DNA of 64,000 nt from Blastobasis lacticolella (taxonomy: Eukaryota > Arthropoda > Insecta > Lepidoptera > Blastobasidae), in the NCBI GenBank assembly GCA_905147135.1, contig LR990057.1, positions 4,340,001 through 4,404,000 on the forward strand. Direction: 5' to 3'. Below, piece after piece: positions 37,017-49,600 of the stretch. How positions within the stretch are numbered: position 1 is the first letter of the stretch; every line of letters starts with the position of its first letter. The position numbers and the translations under genes are program-made. The notes under the pieces were generated by a model. The model made no database searches, had not been told where the DNA came from, and saw nothing but the letters and a program-made list of their open reading frames with translations.

Positions 37017-40000
37017 ATGGAAATCAAAGGGAAGGTCGCGCTCATCACCGGGGCGGCCGCCGGCATCGGCCTAGCCTACAGCGAAGAACTCCTCAAACAG
37101 GGCGCTAAGGTAAGTTAAAAACTCATAAGTTGCAAGTAAATCTGCCGACACCGTAAACATATCCGCGGCAACGACCTACCAAATCTTGAGTTCAAGGTAA
37201 AATTGTTGAATGAACTCGCCTGGAGCAACGCCAATGTTTTTCACTGCCCCAATAAGAGTCAGTCTTTTACCGCTTCTAGAGATGTTGTGCTAAATTTTAT
37301 CCATCTGCCGGCGGCTGTATTGATTTTCGCCGGCGGCGCCAGTCGTTGGTGAGATTATGTACCTACTTACTTGTCCTTTATGTTTCTTTGTGCATTGTAC
37401 TGTACTACTTATCTATGTAAATAGAGCTGTTTAATAATAATTGATTTGTTATTGTGCCGATTCCGTACCGGAACATAAAGTTCCGTCTCATTATCGAAGT
37501 AATTGAACTCTTAACCACCTCTTAGTGCAGTCTCGGGCGTACGTCTACCTAATTAAGTAGAACTAAGTATATATGTATACAAGTACAGAAACTTGGGTTG
37601 AAGTATCAACGTAGGCACCTATACTTCGATTACCTAGAGAAAAAATTACAACTTGATAAAACCCCCCGTAATATATACCTATAGCAATGTTTTCAGACAC
37701 TAAAATGTGTATTCCTAAATACGTTAATGTAGGTATTTTAAGTTGGTACCTAATGCTCACAAATGGATTGGTTGCAAATAATTAAATACAGTTGTGTCTA
37801 TTTGCAGTAACATCGTATAATTGTTTACATTTACAGGTCTCCCTTTGCGATATCGATTCCGATATCGGCGAGCAAGTGGCGGACGACCTAGGTGCCAAGT
37901 ATGGGCGGAAGAACGTGCTTTTCTGCCAATGCGATGTCACGGATTATCCACAGTATGAAGGTATTAAGTTATTTGAAATTTAACTCTAGTTAGCTGGTCG
38001 ATCCATATTGTTCTAGCTAATTTCAATACCTAATTTATAAATTCGTTAATAAACTGGCGACCCGCACAGGTACCGTCGTGTTTTCTTTCCTATAGTGTCT
38101 ATAGGCAGCGGTGACCACTCCATTAGGTGGCCCACTATCCTGTTTGGCGACCTTATGACATAAAAGTATATAAATAATAAATCTGGAAGAAATTATCTAA
38201 ATGATAATGAACACCGCATCAAAAACCGTTGCGTGGTTTAGGAAGAATTAGCGGATAAAGAGTCAGACGTGAAAATCGACTTTATTTACGATGTTATTTT
38301 AAAATAACTCTTGTCTGTAAAGCAATCGCTTCTCTTTCTTATAATAAGAGAACACTGACTTTATCTATGTATATGTACCTAAGTTCATAAAAACTTTTTT
38401 AAATGCGGAAATGACGCCCAGTCTACACTAAACCCGGGTTGCACCTAATTTTTAAACACATTTAAGAACTACGTTTAACGTAATTTTGTATGAAATATTG
38501 TGTTTTATTATACTCAAATGTGTTTTAAGAATTTCGTGCAAGCCGCCCTAAAAGTCGCAGCTAACTAAAAGTACCTACTCGCTTAAAATAATTCGGGGCA
38601 TCGAGTTATTTTTATTCTTGTTAGGAAGTAGGTGTCGCTCGTAGGGTGTGATTAAGTATCGTTACTACGATGTTCTGAAGTCGATTATTCCCTGTAATCT
38701 GTATTTAATGGTACTGTTTCAGAGGCGTTTGAAATGACAATGAAGGTTTTCAACCGGTTGGACATCGTAATAAACAATGCCGGGGTCATGAACGATCGAT
38801 TTTGGGAGCTGGAAGTGGATGTCAATTTGGTAAGTCTTGTTGAAATTTTTTTTTTTCTGAGTCATGATGATCATTTTTGATCATCATCAAATTATGTTGC
38901 ATCAGCAAGATGTGTGCTCTTCGTGACACAGAACTTCAAAACAAAAAAACTGAGTTAAGTTAAAACTGTTAGTTCTCAACTAAGTAATAATTTAATAAAA
39001 TAACACGTATCTATTATCATTGTCTCAAATTATAAACTCCTTAAGTTACGGAGTTATTTAAATAGCCACTGGTGTGAAACAACCATATCTAACAGACTAA
39101 AGTAACCGAATAACAAGGGAAAGGAAGTTAACAAGGTCCTTAACATTTTCTGAAGTTAGCTAATCCATTAATTGACGGACTCAAGGACGTAGCCAGGATT
39201 CTGTGTATTCAGGATTCTGGGGGTGGGGAGGGCCACTATAAGAAAACCTATAAGTATTATATAGGGTTTCTTGTCGTTATATATATGAACCGACCCGACA
39301 GACCCGGAGGCCTTTGGAACTTCTCGAAATTTGACTCAGAAGATACATGCACGTCGGTTTAGTGTACCTACCACTCAGACCCGACCTTTCTTTAAAACCA
39401 AATCTTGCCATTTTCTCCCACAGAACGGCGTAATACGCGGCACGCTCCTAGCATACCGGTTCATGGGAAAGGATCGCGGCGGGCAAGGCGGGGTCATCGT
39501 CAACACAGCCAGCACCGCCTTCGCCCGACCCCAGGTCTCCACACCCATATACACGGCCACCAACTACGCAGTGGTGGGACTCACTAGGGCTTACGGGGTG
39601 AGTGGCTTTGTCAACTAGGCTTAATGTCCTCCGAAGCATAGATGGTGGCATAGGGGGAAAGACCCTTATTACAGCGTCCCGTGTGGGATTCGATCCTGGG
39701 CGCCCGATTAAGGCTGCGATGCCACGGGGTACGCCTTGACCATGATCCAGGGGTTTGGCGTATAATTACAGTAGAGCGACTGCCATCTGACCTGCTAACA
39801 GCCAGGGATACCTTACCAGATTGGATCACGATTAGGTACACATTCTGTCACTTGAATGTGCCGGTTTCCTCACGAACTTTTCCCTCACCGTAACCGTAGG
39901 TTAATGATCAACTACTGTACTTACATAACACAGAAAAGGCCATTGGTTACATGACGGCACTGGGGTTCGAACTCCGTACCTTTTGCTTACTAGGCTGACC

Positions 40001-41481
40001 CATTAGCCATTATGTGGATTACGTCAATGACACCGAAGCTCGGGAAGAAAATCTATTCTTCACTACTTAGAGGTGGTAACTTTGGCATAATTCAACCACC
40101 GTTCAAAAAGGCGGTGGTTTTATTGCGGCTATTTTTGGCACAGTTACAACACCTCAACCACAAACATGTACCTAATAATTAGTTGTAAATAATGTTTCTT
40201 AGCTAAATAATACAATAAACAACAGACAACGGTAGGTACATAATAGTTTAGTTATTGGTTAGTCATAGTTTGTCTAACCAATAACTCTAAATGCTAAATA
40301 AATATCTTTTTTATTTATTTATAATTATGGCAATAATCTTTTGACTATGTATGTACGAAACAATTGTTGAGGCAATATGTATAAATGTATTAGTAACATA
40401 TTGATTTCCTGCCTCCTGAACTAGGTTATCCTGTACTATAGGAGGCAGTAATCCCTCTTAAAAGCATTTCAACTTTTCATTTTTAGCCATGAACGGATTG
40501 TAGTGGAATATTGTAAAGACTTTGTGGCTCACAAGTTCCCTGTCACTTTTCCAGGACCAATACCACGTGAACCTGACTGGCGTACGCAGCATGGTGCTCT
40601 GCCCGGGCCTGACCGACACCGGCCTGGTGAAGGACATCCGCAAACAGCTCATGTCTTCCGAGTACGAAGTGGCCTGGCAACGGGATAACGCCAGTGCTAA
40701 GACGCAGAGGTAGGTCAAACAGTAAACAGTCGGTCGTCTTCTAAACTTAGAACGGATATTGATACGGTTTTCCCGTATTGACAGTAATTTACAAAACTAA
40801 ATTTAAGAGGAAGGTGTAATTTGTACTTATGTGAAACCCGAGACCCTATCACTACTTTAGGACACAACAGCATAGGATTCCTGATTGAGCTTTAAAGTTT
40901 CATGACCGCCATTGTCCTGTTATAACATTAACATTTTCATCATTATAGCCATTAGGCGTACTGCTGAACACAGGCAGGCTTTTTCCTCATGTCTAACATA
41001 CACGACCGTCTGTATCTCTTGCATTCGTCGGCTTCTTTACTTTTCCATCATTAGAGCAGCTCCTGATACCAAAATTGCATTGTCGTCTGACTTTTAATTT
41101 AATCAAACGCCCAAGTGGGTTTGTAGGTGTATCAAAATCGAGTCCTTTGAACCATGCCGATCTAGATTGGACTGTCGTATACTGGTTCCGAATGTTACGA
41201 TTATCTATATATAGCGAATATTGTCGCATTGGCCACGCGATTTAGTCGCACGCAGCTGGATCGCACATGCAGCTGCAATCGATTACACCTTTAGATAATT
41301 TTCCGAGAAAATAATAAATAGGCCAGACTAGTGACTACAGAGTTGTTGATAATGATTTTGATTTATAATTTCCAGCGCTGAACACGTAGGACGAGCGTTG
41401 ATCGAGATCCTGACAGCTGGCAAGACTGGCTCCGTATGGATAGTGGAGAACGGACTAGCACCGCGGGAGTGGCGGGGTTAA
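37017..41481 (+). CDS. 15-hydroxyprostaglandin dehydrogenase-like short-chain dehydrogenase
   Basis: Classical SDR fold, NAD-binding; relatives oxidise prostaglandins or act as insect ADH-like enzymes. Six exons: 37017-37109, 37837-37960, 38723-38829, 39424-39597, 40555-40709 and 41376-41481 (759 nt, 252 aa, the usual SDR length). The cofactor motif TGAAAGIG is at residues 11-18. CDVTD and NNAG are present, as is the catalytic serine region NTASTAF. The active-site tyrosine is followed by T-A-T-N: the YxxxK lysine is replaced by asparagine (AAC at codon ACC-AAC-TAC in exon 4). PGLTDT and the C-terminal GSVWIVENG follow. The change suggests altered or lost dehydrogenase activity, unless it is a sequencing error or a lineage variant. 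No substrate can be inferred. Confidence 0.9.
39700..40010 (+). repeat. dispersed repeat family C copy in an SDR intron
   Basis: Contains 'gcgactgccatctgacctgc', 'ttggatcacgattaggtacacattctgtcac', 'gaatgtgccggtttcctcacg', then 'acataacacag', in the same order as the copy at 25084. It lies in the intron between exons 4 and 5. Confidence 0.6.
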
Positions 41482-43612
41482 CTTCGCTATCAACCTTCCA
41501 AACACACCAGGAGGTCAAGACATCCCTGGTTGTACTTATGTGGACCCATATAAGGGTTAAACCAGCGTGTGTGGGATGTCAAATCCCACCGAAAATAAGG
41601 TGGCTGATCGCAGACCTATTTTTAAAACTCCGATGTAGTGGCCCTTATAAAATTAACGCCCGATTTCTATGTCTGATTGATATTATTTCTATAATTTTCG
41701 TTTGAGCGTTTACGCCTTGACTTGTTCTCGGTTCTATTCGATACGCGAACAACATGGACGAGAAATTCACGTCCTAGCGTTCAGTTATCTATCCGAATTC
41801 GATTCATATTCGAAATTTAGCTCCCCTTAAAGTACGTAGAACTCTACATACATAACATACATCTTCTTTCTGAGTATTTTTCATCTTTGGTCTCCTGTCC
41901 TCCATCTCCATTCTCATCCTCATCGGCATCCCCGGCATCTTCATTGTATTCATGAAATCGAGTCAGTGCGTTAACCTTACACTTGGGAATTCTATTACAA
42001 AATGGGCGCAGTTGTTCGGGCCAAAATTATACACGTAAAGAAATATTACATTCTTGAATGCTAATACCAAAAAGTATACTACATGAAAGGCGGCTCGCTT
42101 TTCTGTGCTGATACTCTACCTACCTACTACAGCCAGATCTCTGGTACCTACCTATCTTCCGTAAATACATGCTTATGATAGTGGATTTAATGTGAATTTA
42201 AAGACGCTCGTCAAAGTTCAAATCAGCTGGTAACATTAATGGTGTGCTCGTAAATCGCCGTGATATCGTTGTTCGTCTATTCCAGTGGTTAATTGACTCT
42301 TCGATGGGTAAAATGAGACCAAGATTGTTTCATTTGCCCCATATGTTGTCTAATATTTACAAAATATTGTATTTATCAATTTTGTAGCCCTTCAAATAGA
42401 ACTCAAATGGACAACGGGAATTGACGGTAGTTTTCGGCGAATAATGTAATAACTTTTTAACGGCAATAGTAGTAGTAGAAAGTAGGCTATTGAACTATGG
42501 TGTTAAGCTACTGTAAGACAAATAACGGTCTAATAGCGTTGGAAGAACGTAGAACTCATAGAATAAGACCAAAGATTTTGACATTTACATAAGACCTGAT
42601 TCCGTATACATCGCCCGAATATACCAACGTGAAAAGCATCTACAATATATAATGCAACCAATCCCCAATACTTTGCTGAAAGTATTTCAACATACAATAT
42701 TGTATATCTATATAAACTCTTCTCTATTTAATGGTATTATTACGGTTGTGTAAATATTCAGTATGGATTGTCCTTATGTGAAGGAGGAAGTGTTTATATT
42801 TTTTAAGAATATATTTTATAATAAAGTATGTGAGAATGGCGTAGATTATAAGATTGTTATGACCGTAATATTGTGTATCGATTTGGAATCCTGTGTATAA
42901 ACTACTCTGTATACAATTTAAAATTAAGCTTCAACTTTGTTTCTGAATGCTTTAATTCAGGGTTTCTCAAACTTCAGGCTCCACAAGTCAAGTTTCCAGA
43001 TGGCAACAAACCCCCTACCGTCGAATGGCGAACCCTTAGAGGTTTGCGTACCTGACTTTGAGAAACCTTGATTGAATTTGAGGAGGAGGCTCATAGTCCA
43101 GCAGTGGACTACGGGCTGTTGACGAGGGTTAATTAAAGTTACGAATGTTTAACATTTTGTTTAGATCTCTTATATTGCCATTAGTTTATGTAACAACTTT
43201 TGTATGTTTTATGAACAATTTCGAATGGTTGGTTATATTTGAGTGATATTATTGAGTATGCCCGCTATAAGTATGTTGTGAACAAGCTTTGTTTTAGTTT
43301 GCCAATAAAAACATTATAAAATGTGGTGTTGTTCCTAATAAATGTGACGTAATAAATTAAAATACAATTTGGAAGATTTGTAGTAAATGTATATTTTCAT
43401 ATTAATACAATCACCAGGTACAGTTTTTTGAGTTACAGATTTTTACAAATAATGTGTCTCGTCAAAAAGATTTTAAAAATCACAAGAAAACAATTTGAGA
43501 AATCTATTGGAGATATAATTTTTCTTTACAAATAGTTCCGATTTGAGTAAATTAACTTTAAATAAAAAAAGACACAAAAATTTCTATTTGTGTGACACTA
43601 AATTAGTGTACT
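41482..43612. other. intergenic between convergent SDR and LSM14 genes
   Basis: AT-rich. Plus-strand AATAAA sites at 42820-42825 and 43304-43309 could end the SDR transcript. A hAT-like MITE lies at 42958-43070, followed by a SINE tail ('gtccagcagtggac') near 43098. No gene is supported. Confidence 0.5.
42958..43070. mobile_element. small hAT-like MITE
   Basis: CAGGGTTTCTCAAACT at the left and the near-inverse TTTGAGAAACCTTG at the right enclose 113 bp. The flanks are ctttaatt and attgaatt, a poor 8-bp duplication. Non-coding. Confidence 0.5.
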
Positions 43613-46600
43613 TTAGAATAGATAAATGGTCGCGCCCCGCGACGGCGGTGCCCCTGCTGCCAAATATCAACAACACATGAAATTTTGTCCAATCAATTTT
43701 GTCTGCAGGCAACGACACAGCCGCACAGGGCGTTCTGCAGTCCTACTATCACATTTCGTTTATTCTACTACTAAAACAAAACGACAGTCAATAAAACATC
43801 TCATACACACCTATACAAAGTGGACTGATTATTAACTTCAACCAGTTTTCAAGAAACTCAGTGATTTATTTATACCTATTCCACTTTAGTTGTAATCTGG
43901 CCAGCAGATTTAAGTTGCTTGAACGTAGTCCAAGCCAAACAGTATAACTACTGTTACAACTAGTAGGACTGCTGGTCGCCACTGCTAAAAAATAAAATTG
44001 GAAGTGCAATGACCTCAAAGTAACATGTTCATACATATATTCTAACTTTCATTACAACTTTTATAGGCACAAATGCGCGGTGAGAAGCTTTAAGAAAATA
44101 TAATTCATTGGGCATAACCATAAATAAAGATTTAATTTATATTATGTAGGACACCATTATTACATAGCCTCAAAAAATTTACAAACCGGAGGCTTCTTTT
44201 CATGGCTCAGCTCTCACCCTGAGTCCACATTGACATCTTGAATCCATAATTTAGCCTAATATCTTTGCTCGGTCGACTTGTGACGTACGAATCGAATTTA
44301 GATGCCAATGTTCTGCCCAACATTGTGAACTATACTTACATTACACTAACGGTGAGCGCTCTGGACGAAGACATTTGTTCTGTCGCATGCTTACGGGAAT
44401 TTCCAACTTACTCCTTCCATTATTTGGATACAACACTATCACACCAAAACTATGTCCATCAACTTTTATCCTCACCACAATGATCCTTCCCGCAACGAGA
44501 ACTTACTTTACATTTTAAAACGATTACATTTAACACTTCATTCACCAACGTACACTTTTCCGTTCCTCGCGATAATAAATTAAGATTCAACGTTGTCTCC
44601 AGAGGCGCAGCCACTCCTACTTTGCTGTGAACAAAGAAAGCAAATGTTCAGTATTCATGTTTCTAAGCTGATTTTGAGTTTTGCTCCATGGACATTATTA
44701 GTAGCTACTGATAGTTATTACGTTGTTTAGGAATGCCTTGCTCAATGGTCAGTGTGATACTGAAATCAGCATTACTATATAAATAAAAACACTAGTTTGT
44801 TGCTATATTGGTAGCTACAACTAGCTGGCCCGGCGGGACTTCGTGCGCGTGGTCATACTCCTACCAACCTCTACACTCACCTACCCTTTTTTTCTTACTT
44901 TGTATGTGAAAACTTGTCCTGACAATTCAAATCCAACAATTTTTTTTTATTAAATTATGCTTAAACATGCAACATTTTGATAACAGGGTTGGTTATATTA
45001 CTGCAATTTTCAGATTTAATTTTTTTTTATAATAAATTTAGCCTATTTTTCTCGCTGATAATGTAGCGTTTGATTAGTGGAAGAATTTTTAAAATTCGAT
45101 AAGTAGTTTTTGAGTATATCAATTAGAAACAAAGAAACAAACTGAGTAAACAGTCAAATCTTTTCTCTTTATAATATAAATTGGCAATTATTCTTCATAA
45201 TAGAACACGAAAGTATAGCTTGAGAGTAGAAGCCGATAAGGTGCATTGGCTACCTTTTTTATCTTTTACATCAGAACAATGAAAGTATTGCTTTAGAGCA
45301 GAAATCGATAAGGTGGTCACTGGTCATTCCAGCCGAAGGCTATCGCCCCCAGTTACAATAGGCCTCATCTATACATAGTATGAAACAAAGTTACTTAACG
45401 CCGTCTGAATCTATGTACGCCTACGTAACGGATTTTAATGCGGTTTTTAATCATGGTTAGAGTGATTCAAGAGGAAGGTTTAAAGTAAGAAAAAAAGAGT
45501 AGGTAAAGTAGTCCTACCTCCTGTCTGTCATTCGTATGGAAACCATCGATAATACCACCGAAGAACTCGCGAAATTGCTGTTTATTTTCTCATTGGTTAT
45601 TCTCGTCTCATTTCCAACGAATGTGCATATTGCGCGGCCATGTACCAATGACTCTTTTCAGAGTTATGTACATTAGTTGAATTCTAACCAATGCTCTTAC
45701 AGTGAGGGAAAACATCGTGATAAAACCTGACTCATTCGGGCGACTGAATATGTAACCATAATACAATCTGGTCAGGTTCCCTGGTAGCAGGATCACGGAG
45801 GTCTGATGGCAGTCGCTCCACTGTAATTGCCTGATCTGACACATCCTGGATCAAAACGGACCCGGAGCTTACGTGCGCGAGAACACACCCAGGACATTAA
45901 CGCCATGCTGATTGCGCGTGCATACTGCGTTGGTACTTGACACATGTCTGGGTGATACATACCGGTAGCGGTAGCGGGCTGCGGCATAGGCGGCGGCGCG
46001 ATGGGCTGCGCGGCGTGCTGGGCGTGCTGCGCGTGCGGGGGGTGCGGCCCGTGCGGCCCGTGTGGCGCCCGCGGCCGCGGCTGCCCGCCGCCCGGCGCGC
46101 CGCGCCCACGCCCGCCTCCGCGCATCGACCGCCAGCTGGGGACGAAATTCATACTGTATATCAGTAGGATCGGGTGCGGGTTGGGAGGGTTGGCGGTATA
46201 CTATCTCATTTCTGTCCAATGTGGGCTTATTATAGGTATAGAATCGTAGAAAACTGAGTTTTCTAAGCACATGGCACCATGTGACCCTTTTTGAAGAGCG
46301 CCAGCGGCAGCGTACAGAAGGTACAACACCACTAACGGGGTTACTAAAAATTAAGAACTTTCTTTCATTCAAAAAGCCTGCTGATTTTTGTTGTGAGCTT
46401 TTCAACCCATTGGTGCCCCATGACGGTTAATCGAGGGGCTTACTGAAAACCGGGGCAATGGCGTCACCCGTGGATCCATAACACATATAGCACTGTATTA
46501 TATTTTATAGTACTTTAACACTTTCACTGCGGCCGACTCCACAATTGAGTTAAAATCGGCGCTCACGACTCATCTGGTCGGTGCATTTAATATGCGCGCT

Positions 46601-49600
46601 ACGATTCTTAGCACTGCTGTAGCCTCTCTAGTATTTGAGTTAGCAGAGGAAGTGTATCTATGACATTGTAAATGTAGTGCCATGTTTTTTATATCACTAA
46701 TTTTGCAAACAAGCTTACAGAAAGCAGTCACCGCAGCCTATCCATCACATTTGCAATACCAGATGTGTGAGACATGTGTATGTGTATATGTATTCCTGTG
46801 CTACTCACGGCTGGTGCTGGTTGTTGTGCCGCCAGCCGGGGCGCCCGCGCCACGCGCCGCGCCGCGCCATGGCCACGCCGAACGTCTCCGAGTTCAGCTT
46901 GCGCTCCGTCCGCCAGTCCGTCCGCTGGGACCGACCTTTCGACCTGAGGACCGATGGGGTTAAGGATAAAATGTCGCCGTAATTGAAAAAAAAATGGGTT
47001 AATTAAGGCCCTATCACTCGTTCTGCCAAGTTAGATAAAATCATCTTGGCGTTAATGTCCTGGGGTCTGCATTGACCATGATACAGGATTTGGCAGGTAA
47101 GGTAATAACTGCCAAACTTGACTGACTGCCATCTGACCTCCGTGGCTCTGCCACCAGGGGAAATATTGTATCATGGTTACACATTAAGTCACCTGAATTT
47201 GTTGAAGTTTAGTTAGAGTTCGATGTTCCAGTGTACGTAATTTATAAAAATATCTGATATTATGTGATGTCAAGCTTAATCTACCCTCACTTAGTAATTG
47301 ATTATAGTGAGTAGAGTGGCAACAAGTAAAAGTTAATGATAAAACTTTGTAAATAGTCAGTCAAGTAGCGTGCATTTATATCAATAGGTTGGTTAGACCT
47401 CTCTCACCTCTCTACAGCCTCGCAAGAAATGTTGTCGAAGAAACTCTTGTTCTTATCATAGCCGTTGTAGCTAGGGTCCTCCTCAAGCTCGGCCTCGCCG
47501 GCGCCAGTTTCGTTCCCAGAGTCGTCCTTCTTGTCCACTTCGCCCTGCGTTGTCACCGCGTCCACGTCATTCGTCTGCTGCTGAAATACAAAATGCTATG
47601 TTAGATATTATGTACACATGTACTATGAAAGACATAAAATGAATAAAGAAGGCAAGCCATCAGTACAAAATAAGCAAGCATCACTATATGAGATGTTGTC
47701 GTTTATACAATATTATTAATGATGTTACAAAGGCGTAATTTTATGTGTAGAGGGCGACGTAATTTCGGTAGCGCAATTAGCGCTGCACTCTGTGCCATAA
47801 ATGGACGATTTGGTTCACAAGATAATGTGAAATCAGTTTTGAGGGTAGATTGCTAAATCAAACTTGTGTCTCTCACATAATTAAAGGCCGATCCACACGA
47901 CACAAACTTATGCTTGCACAGCGCGTTTGTACAAACGAAGTTTGCGCAAACGGATCGTATAGACGTCAAATTTTAAACTAGAACAAATTTTACACGAGCC
48001 GTTTGCGAATCTCTAGTGGGAAGGATCAAAGTGAAGGAGGCCTATGTGTCCAGCAGTGGACGTCTTATAGCTGAAATAATGACGATTAAAATTGATATTC
48101 TTAGAATCAACATTAGAAATATGATACTACTAACATTTGAGTTAATTATCTCTGTCTTGACATCGCCGTCTGAGATCTTAGTCTTGGCCAGTTGGCTGCG
48201 CAGCTCCTCAAACTCCGTGTTGGCCTGCTCAAAGTCATAATCATTGTCGAACTTGAGCGTGTTCTTGTTGCGGGGAATGAATCCGCGCCCGCGACCGCGC
48301 CCGCGGCCCCGCCATCCGCCGCGCCCGTAGCCTTGCCCTGTGAACACTGTTGAAAACATTTTATGTTACTACCTTCAAATTGACGCCAAGTTCGACAATG
48401 TGTTTTATTTTATAATCTAGACCATGGAAGTAAAATGATTTTCATTTTTAAGACAGCCATAAGACATTTTCTTGTGAGATTGTGGTCAATTGTCTGGCTA
48501 CCCAGACACACATATATCTTCATTCATAAAGCTCACATCACACCATCATCCAATAAGAAAGGGGTAGCTTAAGTAGAAAAAACCCACTAACCACCAGGAT
48601 GATGGTGTTGCTGATGAGGGTGCTGCTGCTGTTGCTGATGATGCTGCTGATGCTGCTGTTGCTGCTGGTGATGTTGCTGCTGCGGGTGATGTTGTTGCTG
48701 CTGATGGTGCTGCTGCTGCTGATGGTGCTGCTGCTGCTGCTGATGGTGCTGCTGCTGCTGCGGATGCTGCGAATGCTGCGGCCCACCGCTCGGGTAGCGG
48801 TTCCTCGAGTTGGTCCGGTTACGGGTGCCCTTCTGACCGCCGCCCGTACTGCCGCGGCGGCTGTCGCGAGGCTGACCCGATCCCCCCGCTACGGTGCCCA
48901 CCTGCTGACAGTGCAACGCGTTTAGCATCAATGTGCGGTGGGGTGGACGGTACAGATTTGTTACATTGAAAAAAACTAATTGCTAAGTGACACAGTGTCT
49001 AATTTACTGTGACAATGCTGCAGTTATTTTGGCATCAATGTATGTTGCTGTATTGTTAGGGTACAATTTCTATTAAGGCTATGTTCAAAGGCAAGATATC
49101 TAAATTAATTGACATTGTGTTAGTAGCAAATTGTCAACTAGACTGTCTACAATAGTGGAGGAAAGACTTAAGAATATTTTATCCCTAAACTGTGTCACAC
49201 AGGTGATTCATTATGTTCATTATACATTATTCCTTACATATGAAATTACCTATTTGTAAGTCGAAAATATTAAATTATTTTATTCATGTTTTTTTTGGCA
49301 TGATTGATCTGTCGATATTTACCTGCGTACTCTGATCAGCTGTTGGACTCTTCCTGTGGCCGACTGCTGGGGTGTTAGATCTCGAGGCATTTTGCTGGGA
49401 TCCACCTCCAAGCAAGTCCAACATGGAACCTGAGCAAAAGAATAATTAGAAAGTGGACAACCGTATCAATATAATTAAATAGTATTGAAAACATGGAGAT
49501 CCCAAATGATTATGATGACATTTCCTACAAATGAGTTCCAAAGATGAAAAACATACAAAATGCATGGATACATGACATACAAAGCCTATCATATCACACA

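Noticed and set aside
45869..46405. 178-codon minus-strand frame overlapping LSM14 exon 8
   Set aside because: It reads exon 8 out of the frame fixed by the exon 7 junction; the accepted frame gives the RGG/Pro-His tail.
48599..48925. Leucine/methionine-rich open frame on the plus strand
   Set aside because: It is the antisense of the Gln/His tract in Trailer hitch exon 4; the minus-strand exon has matching splice sites and family motifs nearby.
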